Origin: Leptodactylus fallax
Lineage: Eukaryota; Chordata; Amphibia; Anura; Leptodactylidae
Length of the DNA stretch: 64,000 bases
NCBI GenBank assembly: GCA_947044405.1
Contig: CAMRHE010000357.1
Coordinates: 543,501-607,500 of the forward strand
Reading direction: 5' to 3'
Positions 11,041 through 21,611 of the stretch are shown here, piece by piece (within the stretch, counting starts at the first letter, position 1; each line of letters begins with the position of its first letter). The notes under the pieces were generated by a model, which saw only the letters and a program-made list of their open reading frames with translations, was not told where the DNA came from and ran no database searches. The position numbers and the translations under genes were made by a program.

Positions 11041-12720
11041 TTTAACAGTCAATGAGCTTGAATCAAAGGAGCCACACAGCAAAGGAGCTGTTCCGCAGTA
11101 TCCTAAAGCAAGTATCCAGTTGGATGGGCCCTCACCAACTACAATTATGCAGTGTTGCCAGTGATAATGGCATCAATAATGTTGCTGCGCTGCAGTTGGG
11201 TCTAATGACACACTGTACCTGTGTGGTGCATGTACAGAATCTGGTGGTGCAGCGCTTTATTAACATGTACTGTGGCTTAAAGGAGGCCCTCCTCATGGCC
11301 AGAAAAGTCTTTGCACATTTCAGCCATTATTATGACGCCCAAATACCTTGCTCTATTTCCAGTGACAAAATGGTCTGCCTTTGTACTGTCTCATCTGCAG
11401 CATTCCAACTTGGTGAAACTCCACCTTAAACATGCTGGAGTATCTATGTGAACAGCAGAAGAGTGAAGAAATCAGGCGATACCTTTTAGAGGCTAACTGA
11501 GTATATTTATAAGTAAACTTTCAGGAGTACTAGCTAGCTCCCTTCATCAGACATGGTGTGATACAAGAACAGCAGAACACAGTGAATGATTACTGCATGC
11601 AGCAGACCACAGGGACAATGTGTTATTTTGAGATACATTATTGGAGGCTCATGAGGAAAATGTGTTGGCTTCTTAAGCTCTTTGAAGAGGCCACCAAATT
11701 TGTCAGCAGGGACAACTACAGCATCAGCAATGTGATCCCTTTATGATATATCTTACAGTAAAACTTACACTCATGCAACAAGGGACAGATGAGGAGGAAC
11801 ACTTTCCACCTCTTATTCAACGTCATTGCTCTGGGTTGATGCAAGGGAAACTGGAGTATGATGAAGATTTGCGTCAGGGTCATTGTGGTGGAGGAACTAG
11901 GACTCCTAGATTTGAGGAGGAGGAAGACTCTCCTTTGGATGCAGAGGGAGCCCTTAATATGTCATAGGCACAGCCAGGGGAGGAGGCTAACCATTATTTC
12001 TTTCAACAAGATGATGATGACACATCACCACACTGGCCAAGAACACCAACCATGGCAGAGCTCTGGGTCTGTGCACATACTGGCAAGCATGGCAAGCTGT
12101 ATGCTCTGCTGCTTATACAGTGACAAGCATATTATTAGCATTAAGTAGAGGGATGAGTACTGGATGGCAGTGCTCTTAGACCATTGTTATAAAGCCAAAA
12201 TGAGGGAATTCTTCCCTGCCTCCCAAAGGGAAGAAAAATTGGAATATTATCAGGATAGACTTGCTGCAACGTAGCTTGTTGCAACAGTTAGGGAGACCAC
12301 TGCAAGTGTACCCATACCCAGGAGGCCTGGGCCTGTAAAAGCAGCATCAGCAGCCAGTACAGTATCTGAAACATGATACACCATAAATTTTTCACCATGC
12401 ATCATCAACCAGACCCACAATAGGAATCTAACACCCACCAGCTGCACCAACTGGTACAGTCATACCTAGAGTGCACCTATATTTCATAAGATAACTGTGA
12501 CCCCATGGAATTTTGGGCCAGTAGATTAGAGCAATGGAAAGAGCTAGCACAGTTTGCCATGGAAGTTTTATCCTGTCCTGCCTCAAGCATAATGCCCGAG
12601 AATTCAGTGCTGCCAGTGGCACTTTTGTCAAAATAAATCAGGCATGGTTCCATGAGGATTTGAACACACCTTTGGCTGATGCCTCCGAGTTGCCACCATC
12701 TCCATGTATCATGTTCCATT
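11040..12720 (+). pseudogene. hAT-family transposase, heavily decayed
   Basis: Segments in shifting frames match a hAT transposase in order. SDNGINNVAAL followed by CTCVVHVQNLVVQRF (11.15-11.27 kb) is the RNase H-like core with its C..H motif. NMLEYLCEQQ lies at 11.43 kb. LMRKMCWLLKLFEEATKF and ISNVIPL lie at 11.65-11.74 kb. LLDHCYKAKMREFFP (12.17 kb) corresponds to the usual LLDPRYK. WASRLEQWKELAQFAMEV and LSCPASS (12.50-12.60 kb) are the C-terminal dimerisation domain. Many stops and frameshifts separate them, and a 106-bp element splits the gene at 11461. No TIR or 8-bp duplication could be located, so this is the relic of an old element. Confidence 0.85.
11461..11566. mobile_element. 106-bp insertion with 11-bp target duplication
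   Basis: The hAT relic reads on exactly from the left copy of GAACAGCAGAA (11450-11460) to the right copy (11567-11577). The 106 bp between them is therefore an insertion flanked by a perfect 11-bp duplication, as left by LINE/SINE-type retrotransposition. The insert opens GAGTGAAGAAATCAGGCG and ends GTGTGATACAA. A related hairpin lies at 31808-31890. The family is abundant in frog and fish DNA as far as I recall, but I cannot name it with certainty. Confidence 0.85.
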
Positions 12721-12734
12721 TACTGTACTTCTGA

Positions 12735-12910
12735 TGCTGCTTACTACTGTACTCCTAAACAGCTGCCACCACTACCACCACTTAGTCAGACATGTCCAGT
12801 AGCCTGGTCCATCTTATTATTCGATGCTTTACTGTCACTAATGTTCCTACAGCTACCACCACTTCCACCACTCAGCCTGTCATGTACTGCGGCCTGGTCC
12901 ATCACATTCC
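12735..12910. repeat. Imperfect tandem repeat, about 95-bp unit
   Basis: Two units share CAGCTGCCACCACTACCACC / CAGCTACCACCACTTCCACC and end in GCCTGGTCCATC. They lie just past the hAT relic and may be its 3' untranslated part. Confidence 0.6.
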
Positions 12911-13150
12911 ACAATAACCACACTGTTGGTGCCACAGTGTTGGCATCAAAAAAACCAAAACCATTTTGATTTTACATCTGCTCTCCCATAAAGGGATAAT
13001 TTTTGGTGTTTTTTTTTTTTTTGAAAAGCCAGTTCTGTTATTTTTCAACTAGGCACACAGTCTCCCAAATAGGAGCAAGCCTGTAGAACTTACAGGTCAT
13101 CAAAATGGGCTAATTTTTCTATAAAACCATTGCTTTTTGCAATATATTCA

Positions 13151-13690
13151 CCATAGTTACATAGTTAGTAAATTTGAAAAAAAGACATATGTTCATTAAG
13201 TTCAACCAGGGAATGGGAAATGGCATGACATTCTATACATTTCCATAAGCATCAATGCTATTTTACTCTAAAACGGCATTTAATCCTTTTTTGAAGCTGT
13301 CAGCTGTGACCAGCTCCTGGGGTAGGCTATTCCACAGATTAACAGTCATTGCAGTGAAGAAGCCTTGACGGCTCTTGAGATTAGACTTTTTTTTCTCCAG
13401 AAGGGCGGAATGCTCCATTGTCTTTTGAGGGGATTTTAGATGGAAGGGCTTTTTCCCCATATTTCTTCTATGGGCCATTTATATATTTATACAGGTTTAT
13501 CAAATCTCCCCTTAAATGTCTCTTCTCCAGACTAAACAAATTTATCTCTAATCTCTCCTCATAGCTGAGGTCCTCCATGCCTCTTTATCAGTTTTGTGGC
13601 CCTCTGTTAAACCTTTTCCAAATCTAGGACATCCTTTCTATGAACTGGTGCCCAGAACTCAACTGCATATTACATTACCTCCCTGTCTGC
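13151..13690 (-). mobile_element. CR1-type LINE, 3' end with ORF2 tail
   Basis: Read on the minus strand, the segment runs from about 13690 through the ORF2 C-terminus to a 3' UTR ending TTTACTAACTATGTAACTATGG near 13151. It is 5'-truncated, as is usual for LINE insertions. Confidence 0.85.
13263..13600 (-). pseudogene. CR1 ORF2 C-terminal fragment, broken
   Basis: Upstream, the frame reads [20 protein letters not shown] and [16 protein letters not shown], the signature tail of CR1 reverse-transcriptase ORFs (YEERL...LFSLEKRRLRGDLI). After a stop and frameshift the fragment continues in the 71-residue frame at 13263-13478 with SRQGFFTAMTVNLWNSLPQE, LVTADSFKKGLNAVL, again the standard CR1 end. 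Endonuclease and catalytic reverse transcriptase domains are absent because the copy is truncated. Confidence 0.85.
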
Positions 13691-13780
13691 GAGTCCATTC
13701 CCCTTTTAATACATGACAGCATCATACTTTGCCTTAGAAGCAGCCGATTATTATTTAGTCTTACAACTTTGAAATTCAAA

Positions 13781-14009
13781 GTGGTTGTCCGGGGATTTTT
13801 AATTTACTTACCTGGTCCCACGATTACTGATGATACAGAAGTTCTGTCCACGTCGCCACCGCTTCCCCTCCCTATGCTAAGGGATCTGGATGACTATAGT
13901 AAATTACCTGTGAGATCGGAGGAGGGGGCTTCAGATCACATGACCTCATGTGACATCAGTGATCCCTGGACAAGATAGCTAAATTACAATTACCTGGACA
14001 ACCCCTTTA
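13781..14009. repeat. Foldback MITE (GGTTGTCC...GGACAACC)
   Basis: The ends are inverted copies: GTGGTTGTCCGGGGATTTTT at the left and ACCTGGACAACCCCTTTAA at the right. It has no coding capacity. The 112-residue frame across it is a shadow. Confidence 0.7.
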
Positions 14010-14012
14010 ATA

Positions 14013-15419
14013 GATTTTAGGCTCAAATTTAAAAAAAACTGTAGCACCAATAAAATCTACATTCATTATATTGCCGTAATACACAAGTACAGTAAAATAA
14101 ACAACATAATGGATTAAACAACTGTACATAAAGGTTTTCCTGCCCATCCACCCTGAGATTTTCATCAAGAATCTCTCAAGAGCCAATCATCAGTCATTTT
14201 AAACAAACTCAAACGTGCATGTGCAAACAATGGCTAGGCAATATTTTCCTCAATACTATAAAAACATATGGTTGACGGAGGAAAATGTTATCTGTAGCTA
14301 AACTTTGTTTTATATTTGGCTGTAGACATCTACAACAGACTGTAACAAAAATTACCAGAAATCAGGAGAGACATTTAGTTACTATAATAAATTGCACAAG
14401 GATGTTCACAACTACCAAATATTTGCTTTTCAATAAATCTTGAGAAAACAAGTCTTGTGGGCATGTGGGATATATGATACTGCCCATATACAATATGTGC
14501 AAAATAAACATCTGCAGAAAAACATAGAAAAAAATAATAGCACAGAATCGGGAAGGCAAAAATCAAACAAAAATACTGGAAAAGCATACTGGTCAAATAA
14601 GGGGAATATGTGAGGCAAATTGGCGCAATATCTTTCTTCAGTATACAAAATACTGTGGGACTAAGTAATTTTTAGTAGTTGACATTAGTGTGGGATATTT
14701 TATATAATATATAATCTATTATTTATGCAATTCAAAATGCCAAAGGCAAAATAATCTGCCGCTCACTAAAGTCCTTAGAAAAACATATCGCCTTCTATGT
14801 GTGAATGCAAAAGAAACATGGTCCCTGTTCATAGTAAGAAAAACAGCAGCATTCTCTTATTATACTGAGCATAGCATAATGTCAGGATATGGCAGGTGAT
14901 GATTCAGGTCAAAATCCTTAGGTGAAAAAAAACATTCTTCAGCTGTACTAAATACACGTAAGTTAACAGAAATTCAACACATACTGATAACAATTGGAAA
15001 TCTGATTCGATTACAATGAAATATTTTTAACAATTCTGCTCTCCATGAGTGATCTATCACTTTTATTTGTTGCTAGTTTAAGCTTCCTGTTATTATGCAC
15101 ATAATGAAAAGTAGAAGTTTAGAAAAAACAACAAAGACAATGATCCAAGACAATACCTTTTTTTTAAAAAATATTCTTTTTTTAGGCAATTCAGCCTTTT
15201 TTGGCGATTTGGTGAAACACTGCATGAACTGACCCCTTATCTTCTCACAAACTGTCCATTGCTCAAGTAAGTCTGTATTCAGAGTAAAGATACTGAATGT
15301 GGCTATTATACAGGCTGTGGCACAACTTCTTCTCAGTCTGCCTTCTCCCTGCTGCTGCCAGCCCAGTGCACTGGGTATTTTATTTTTTATTTTTTTTTTT
15401 TACTATGGATTACTCTGTT
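14013..15419. other. No recognisable feature
   Basis: AT-rich DNA without recognisable coding motifs or repeat ends. Confidence 0.45.
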
Positions 15420-16892
15420 TCTGTACTCAAGGCTGGTTTTAACCAAACTATGGCCTTGAGCAAAATTAAAAGTGGGGCCCCAAATGCTCATATACCAACA
15501 TCGTATTCAGTGATTTCAGAAGGAAGATGCAATACTTCCAGTAGCAGTCCCTTAAATAACACCCCTTTCTGTCCCCAAAACAGTAATAACTAGCCCCCCT
15601 TTTGCCCATGCACAATTGAAATGATCACCCTTGTACCACCTAATAGCTTTTTGCACCCCCTCATCAGTTATTATAGTGCCTCCTTATAAATAATAGTCTC
15701 TGTTTATAAATAGTTCCCTGTATCAGTTATAGTCCCCCTTATCTGTAATATGCCCCTTATAATTAATAATGCTCCCTTATAAATATTTCTCACTTATTAA
15801 TAATAGCCCTCTCATAAATAATAGTTCCCATTATCAGCAAATAGCTTCCTTATAAATAAAACCTCCCGTATAAATAATAGCCCTCTTAACAATAACACCC
15901 TTATAAATATTAGCCCCTTTAACAATACCCCCATTATAAAGTTTCCCTCTTCTAAATAAAAGCTCCTCCCCTTATAATAGCTGCCTTATATAATTTCCAT
16001 CTTATTATAGGTCTCCCTTATAATAGCCCTGCTTATATATAATATCCCCTTATAAAAGCCCTCTTATATATAATAGTTTACTCCCTTATAAATAATACCC
16101 CCTTTTATATAAAAGTCATCCCTAAATAATAGTCCCCCATTTATATATAATAGTCTTCCTTATATATAAGAGGAGACTGTTTATATATAAAGGGGAACTA
16201 GCATTTATATAATTGATCAATCTATCTATATCAATAGGGGAGACTGATATATAAGGGGGGCTATTATAAGAAAGATACTGTTATTTATAAGGGAGCTATT
16301 ATTTATAAGAGAGGAACTGTTATATATAAGGGTAGGCTATTATAAGGAGGAGATTGTTATATATGTAAGGGGGCTATTATTTATAAGGGAGAAACTATTA
16401 GATATATAACAGTCTCCCCCTTATAAATAATAGTTCCTTTATATATATAAAGGACCCTTATAACAGTCTCTCCATTATAATAGCCCCCTTAAATATAGTT
16501 ATATATAGTAGCTCCTCTTATTTATAATAGTTTATTTCTTATAAGGGGGGGATAGTACAATGGGAGAACTATTATTTATAATGGGGACTATTATAATGGG
16601 GAGACTGTTATATATTAGGGGGCTATTATAAGGGGGGACTGTTATAAGAGAGGAACTAATATAAGAGGACTATTATAAGGGGGAGACTTATATATAAGGT
16701 GGCTATTATAAGGAGCGAACTGTTATATATAAGGGGGCCATTATAATGGGGAGACTTATAAAGAAGCGGGAACTATTTATAAAGGGTGCTATTATAAGTA
16801 GATACTAATATTATATATTATTATAATACTATAAGGGGTGACTATTATTTATAAAGGTGCTGTTATTTATAAGAGAGGAACTATAATATATA

Positions 16893-18541
16893 CAGTCATA
16901 TGAAAAAGTTTGGGCACCCCTATTAATCTTAATCATTTTTAGTTCTAAATATTTGGGTGTTTGCAACAGCCATTTCAATTTGATATATCTAATAACTGAT
17001 GGACACAGTAATATTTCAGGATTGAAATGAGGTTTATTGTACTAACAGAAAATGTGCAATATGCATTAAACCAAAATTTGACCGGTGCAAAAGTATGGGC
17101 ACCTCAACAGAAAAGTGACATTAATATTTAGTAGATCCTCCTTTTGCAAAAATAACAGCCTCTAGTCGCTTCCTGTAGCTTTTAATCAGTTCCTGGATCC
17201 TGGATGAAGGTATTTTTGACCATTCCTCTTTACAAAACAATTCCAGTTCAGTTAAGTTTGATGGTCGCCGAGCATGGACAGCCCGCTTCAAATTATCCCA
17301 CAGATGTTCAATGATATTCAGGTTTGGGGACTGGGATGGCCATTCCAGAACATTGTAATTGTTCCTCTGCATGAATGCCTGAGTAGATTTGGAGCTGTGT
17401 TTTGGATCATTGTCTTGCTGAAATATCCATCCCCGGCGTAACTTCAAATTCGTCACTGATTCTTGTACATTATTCTCAAGAATCTGCTGACACTGAGTTG
17501 AATCCATGCGACCCTCAACTTTAACAAGATTCCCGGTGCCGGCATTGGCCACACAGCCCCAAAGCATGATGGAACCTCCACCAAATTTTACAGTGGGTAG
17601 CAAGTGTTTTTCTTGGAGTGCTGTGTTTTTTTGACGCCATGCATAACGCCTTTTTGTATGACCAAACAACTCAATCTTTGTTTCATCAGTCCACAGGACC
17701 TTCTTCCAAAATGAAGCTGGCTTGTCCAAATGGGCTTTTGCATACCTCAGGCGACTCTGTTTGTGGCGTGCTTTCAGAAACGGCTTCTTTCGCATCACTC
17801 TCCCATACAGCTTCTCCTTGTGCAAAGTGTGCTGTATTGTTGACCGATGCACAGTGACACCATCTGCAGCAAGATAATGCTGCAGCTCTTTGGAGGTGGT
17901 CTGTGGATTGTCCTTGACTGTTCTCACCATTCTTCTTCTCTGCCTTTCTGATATTTTTCTTGGCCTGCCACTTCTGGGCTTAACAAGAACTGTCCCTGTG
18001 GTCTTCCATTTCCTTACTATGTTCCTCACAGTGGAAACTGACAGGTTAAATCTCTGAGACAACTTTTTGTATCCTTCCCCTGAACAACTATGTTGAACAA
18101 TCTTTGTTTTCAGATCATTTGAGAGTTGTTTTGAGGAGCCCATGATGCCACTCTTCAGAGGAGATTCAAATAGGAGAACAACTTGCAATTGGCCACCTTA
18201 ATTACTTTTGCTCATGATTGGATACACCTGGCTATGAAGTTCAAAGCTCAGTGAGGTTACAAAACCAATTTTGTGCTTCAGTAAGTCAGTAAAAAGTAAT
18301 TAGGAGTATTCAAATCAATAAAATGATAAGGGTACCCAAATTTTTGCAGCGGTCAAATTTTGGTTTAATGCATATTGCACATTTTCTGTTAGTACAATAA
18401 ACCTCATTTCAATCCTGAAATATTACTGTGTCCATCAGTTATTAGATATATCAAATTGAAATGGCTGTTGCAAACACCCAAACATTTAGAACTAAAAATG
18501 ATTAAGATTAATAGGGGTGCCCAAACTTTTTCATATGACTG
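16893..18541 (-). mobile_element. Tc1/mariner element C, apparently intact
   Basis: TIRs of about 210 bp (16893-17104 and 18329-18541) begin CAGTCATATGAAAAAGTTTG. TA flanks both ends (16891-16892, 18542-18543). The arms differ at very few positions over their outer 190 bp. It is the youngest-looking element in the window and sits inside the minisatellite. Confidence 0.97.
17121..18143 (-). CDS. Tc1-like DD34E transposase, uninterrupted
   Basis: This 340-residue DDE transposase would bind the element's TIRs and catalyse cut-and-paste movement into TA sites in the nucleus. I start it at MGSSKQLSNDLKTKIVQ (18143), which gives the family's usual length. An in-frame upstream Met at 18188 would add 15 residues. 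With the 340-residue numbering, the paired-like HTH domain covers about residues 10-115 with the basic GRPRK motif near 59. Catalytic residues are Asp153 ([11 protein letters not shown]), Asp244 (FQQDNDPKH) and Glu279 (NIIEHLW), with 34 residues between the last two. The GGGSIMLWGC glycine box is present. The third motif reads SPNLNIIE rather than the common SPDLNPIE. No stop or frameshift was seen, so the protein could be functional; expression is unknown. Confidence 0.93.
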   Translation of the reverse strand: MGSSKQLSNDLKTKIVQHSCSGEGYKKLSQRFNLSVSTVRNIVRKWKTTGTVLVKPRSGRPRKISERQRRRMVRTVKDNPQTTSKELQHYLAADGVTVHRSTIQHTLHKEKLYGRVMRKKPFLKARHKQSRLRYAKAHLDKPASFWKKVLWTDETKIELFGHTKRRYAWRQKNTALQEKHLLPTVKFGGGSIMLWGCVANAGTGNLVKVEGRMDSTQCQQILENNVQESVTNLKLRRGWIFQQDNDPKHSSKSTQAFMQRNNYNVLEWPSQSPNLNIIEHLWDNLKRAVHARRPSNLTELELFCKEEWSKIPSSRIQELIKSYRKRLEAVIFAKGGSTKY

Positions 18542-19003
18542 TAAGAGGACTATTATAAGGGGGAAAAATTACATACAATATCCCCCCTTATATATAATAG
18601 TTCATCTCTTATAATAACCCCCTTATAATTAATAGTACACCCACTATAAATAATAGCCCCCTTATAAATAATAGTTTCCCCCTTATTACAGACCCCCTTA
18701 TTAGATCCCCTTTCCCTTTCCACAAAACAATAAATCTTTTACTTACTTTGCCACAATCCCACGATGAGTAAAGCAGACGAACTCTGGCAATGGTGGTGCG
18801 ATGCAGTGACGTCATCACGCCACATGTGCTGTGACATCCTGTGCATTCTTGTCAGTCTATGGCAGAGCAGGGACTTTTCAGTTCCCTGCTCTGTCACAGG
18901 CCGAAACAGTATGGATGATCCGGATCCCAGGGCCTCTTTGAGGATGAGGGCCCTGGGCAATTGCCCAGTCTGTCCCCCCCCTAACACCGACCCTGCCTGT
19001 ACT

Positions 19004-20079
19004 ATATTACCTGTGCTTGTACCAGACCCTGACAAGCCTTCTTTTACCGCTCCTTTTCCTGGACAACCACTTTGGTAGTTAATGAGCGTGCTGAGAAGGG
19101 AGGAGTGTGAGGTTGTCAGTGTTTGGCAACCAGATGTTTTTTTACTAATTAAATCAGCATGGTCACACATTTAAAAAAAATTCTGATTGCTGATTTAATT
19201 GTATTTTCTGTACAAGATTATGGAAACATCTACATGTACACTGCTTTTCCCCATTCATAGCAGGAAGTGAGTAATGTAGCTCTTTAGCAAGATGAGAGCA
19301 ACGGTGATACCTTTATTGCTTCAAAAAGCTGAGATCAGTGAGGCAGGAAGGTTTTGGATGGAAAAGAGAGACCACTATTGTAGTAGTTCATATTGGTACT
19401 GCATAGGCTGCATAGGTAGAAGAACAATGCAAGAGGAGTAATATTTACACTGTGTTCAGTGTACCAGTATATTGATTGAGATTAAATGTAAGAAGAAAAA
19501 ATCTGAATCCTGAACTGGCCTCCGCTGATAGCTTCTCCAGTGAATACAGATATCTTCTTTGTGGAATAGTTTCTGCATTTCCTGTTTGGATATTCTAACT
19601 TAAATTAATCCAGATTGACATAGGTATCAATACAAAGATGAAAACATCTGCTATAGAATTTTTAGCTATGCAGACCTTGAACATACTTTGGATAGTTGTA
19701 AAATATCAAAATGAGTAATTTAGCGAAACAGTTACTGTACAGTCGTGCACACACTGCACACATTCATTATATAAACTAAACTGAGTTTGCCATTTGACAC
19801 AATTCATTGTGACATCATATAGATCCAGGCTAGGACACTACTGCAAGTTTTTGTAGACTTACTTTCCTATTTTAACTATTGACTGACAGCTGTAGTCCAC
19901 AGTGGTACACTGCACTCCCTACAACTGTAAGTATTTTCTTGTACTACAGGATTCCTCTGTATACATTAGCTGTAAAGCTGTATTTGGAATTACTTGGAGC
20001 ACTTTAAAAAGCTGAGACATTGCAATCTTAGTTAAGGAAGGTCTATTTCTGCTATATTTTTATATACACATCCTTTGTA
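19004..20079. other. No recognisable feature
   Basis: No coding motifs. A small inverted repeat (ATTAAATCAGCA...GCTGATTTAAT) lies at 19148-19190. Confidence 0.45.
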
Positions 20080-20788
20080 TCACAAGCACAGGATCCAAGA
20101 AACTCTAAAACTTAACCTTTAATATAAATCACAAGAATAAATATTTAAGACGGTCAAAGAATATCACCAATTCATGTGCACAAAACAAACCGTGCTCTAG
20201 ATAAAAAAGGGAACGGTCTTACCCGGACCTACTGAGAGACGTTGGGGACTCAACGGGACTTACAGATGAAGGGCTGGTGTGATTATACACTATCTCTTAC
20301 ACACAATGACTCTTGTCCTAACAAGGACAGTCCCAAATCTCTCCCTGTATCTCCCTATCAAATTAAATCCATTGTCCAACGCGTTTCATGTCCCAACCGG
20401 ATGGAGGGGCAATCCTCAGGGGATTTCAAAATATAAGCCCAGTGGGGAATATAAGCCCTTCAAGCTACTCAACCGTGTACAAATGGGAAATGGATTTAAT
20501 TTGATAGGGAGATACAGGGAGAGATTTGGGACTGTCTTTGTTAGGACAGGAGTCATTGTGGGACATAGGTGAGAGATAGGGTATAATCCCACCCGCCCTT
20601 CATCTGTAAGTCCCGTTGAGTCCCCAACGTCTCTCAGTAGGTCCGGGTAAGACCGTTCCCTTTTTATCTAGAGCACGGTTTGTTTTGTGCACATGAATTG
20701 GTGATATTCTTTGACCGTCTTTAATATTTATTATTGTGATTTATATTAAAGGTTAAGTTTTAGAGTTTCTTGGATCCTGTGCTTGTGA
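20080..20788. repeat. 709-bp palindrome, possible Penelope-like foldback
   Basis: Arms 20080-20372 and 20490-20788 are near-perfect inverted copies: CACAAGCACAGGATCCAAGA at the outer left mirrors TCTTGGATCCTGTGCTTGTG at the outer right. A 117-bp spacer separates them. It has neither TA nor 8-bp duplications. Inverted partial copies with a ribozyme-bearing repeat are typical of Penelope-like retroelements, and the spacer holds a hammerhead-like core, but no protein of that class is present. Confidence 0.7.
20376..20420 (-). ncRNA. Hammerhead-ribozyme-like motif
   Basis: On the minus strand, CTGAGGA (20413-20419, fitting CUGANGA) is followed by a potential stem II (GCCCC...GGGAC with one mismatch) and then GAAACGCG (20380-20387). 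These are the two conserved boxes of type-I hammerheads, in the right order and spacing. Stem II is imperfect and stem I was not established, so activity is unproven. Confidence 0.4.
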
Positions 20789-21335
20789 TAGTTGATTGTT
20801 GGATCATCAAGTTTGTTTGATCACGTAATTGTATGCTTTGGCGATTATACACATCCTTTGCTAAATCTGGCCATATACATAAGATGGCTGTCAGTTGAAT
20901 GTTCGTTTTATTGACAGGTATCTCTACTGAATTTTCCATAAATAAACATGCTTTGTTTGGCCAAACAGCATGTTTATTACTATGCTGGGTAGAAGACAAA
21001 TCACTGTTTAGCTTATCATCTAGAAAAGAATGAATTGATCATTTTGAAATCCAGTATTCTGTCCCTCCGTGTAATATGGTGCTGCTGATAAATGTTGTTC
21101 TTTAGTGACATCAATGAGGGAGGATTTTCCTTCTACTTAAGGGTATGTTCACACTGTGTTTTACTAAATTTTATATGTCTGTTGGTGTCACTGTAAATGA
21201 GGACAGTAAGCATTGCACTGTACTAAGAGTAGAGCTGTATCTACAACTTCAGTATTTCGTGTTTAACACACAAGAATATCTGGCTTAATATCAGCTTGGT
21301 AGGAGTCTGAAACTAAGCACCCCCATCAATCAACT
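20789..21335. other. No recognisable feature
   Basis: Nothing identifiable apart from a short GGTATGTTCACACTG stretch at 21143, which resembles one end of the GTTCACAC repeat families. Confidence 0.4.
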
Positions 21336-21339
21336 GTAT

Positions 21340-21605
21340 GAAGTGGCATCAACACTCAAGTGGCCATACTCAAGCTCAGTCCTATCAAAATGAATGGGGT
21401 TGCATTGCAATGCCAATCACAGCCACTATACAATGTATGATACTGTGCTTGGAAAAGAAGCAAATAGGATACAGTGCTCAGAATGCCACAGTCTCTACAA
21501 CCAGCTGATCGGCAGGGGTTCTAGATTTCAGATCCCAATGATCTGATATAAATGACAAATCCTAATGGTAGGTCATAAATATTATAGTCCCCTGGAGAAC
21601 CGCTT
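21340..21605. repeat. Decayed foldback repeat (GATCGGCAGGGGT family)
   Basis: It contains CAGCTGATCGGCAGGGGTTC, GATCTGATATAAATGAC, GGTAGGTCATAAATATTA and GTCCCCTGGAGAACCGCTTTA. This string of landmarks is that of a very common frog MITE (from memory). A second decayed copy in reverse orientation lies at 63741-63910. Confidence 0.6.
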
Positions 21606-21611
21606 TATTAT

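Larger units (their letters stand above)
15600..18720. repeat. Polarity-switching minisatellite, interrupted by Tc1 element C
   Basis: Hundreds of bases are built from short degenerate units such as CCCTTATAAATAATAGT. The array is C-rich on the plus strand to about 16160, G-rich to 16400, C-rich to 16520 and G-rich to 16890. After the nested element it is briefly G-rich, then C-rich to 18720. Adjacent blocks are thus inverted relative to one another and could fold into long hairpins. Confidence 0.85.
15428..18995. mobile_element. Non-autonomous hAT-like element with minisatellite core
   Basis: The left end CAAGGCTGGTTTTAACC and the right end (reversed) CAGGGTCGGTGTTAGG are divergent inverted repeats. 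Both lead into GGCCCTGGGCAATT-like sequence, a layout known from hAT-like elements of frogs. The flanks TCTGTACT (15420-15427) and CCTGTACT (18996-19003) match at 7 of 8 bases, as expected for an old 8-bp hAT duplication. Without the nested Tc1 it is about 1.9 kb and is mostly minisatellite. No transposase is present. Confidence 0.65.

Noticed and set aside
15600..18720. CRISPR-like array
   Set aside because: Units are degenerate and contiguous, without constant repeats and unique spacers, and the DNA is from a vertebrate.
18739..19170. 143-residue minus-strand frame with hints of conserved composition
   Set aside because: It spans the hAT-like right end and flank and no motif is recognisable.
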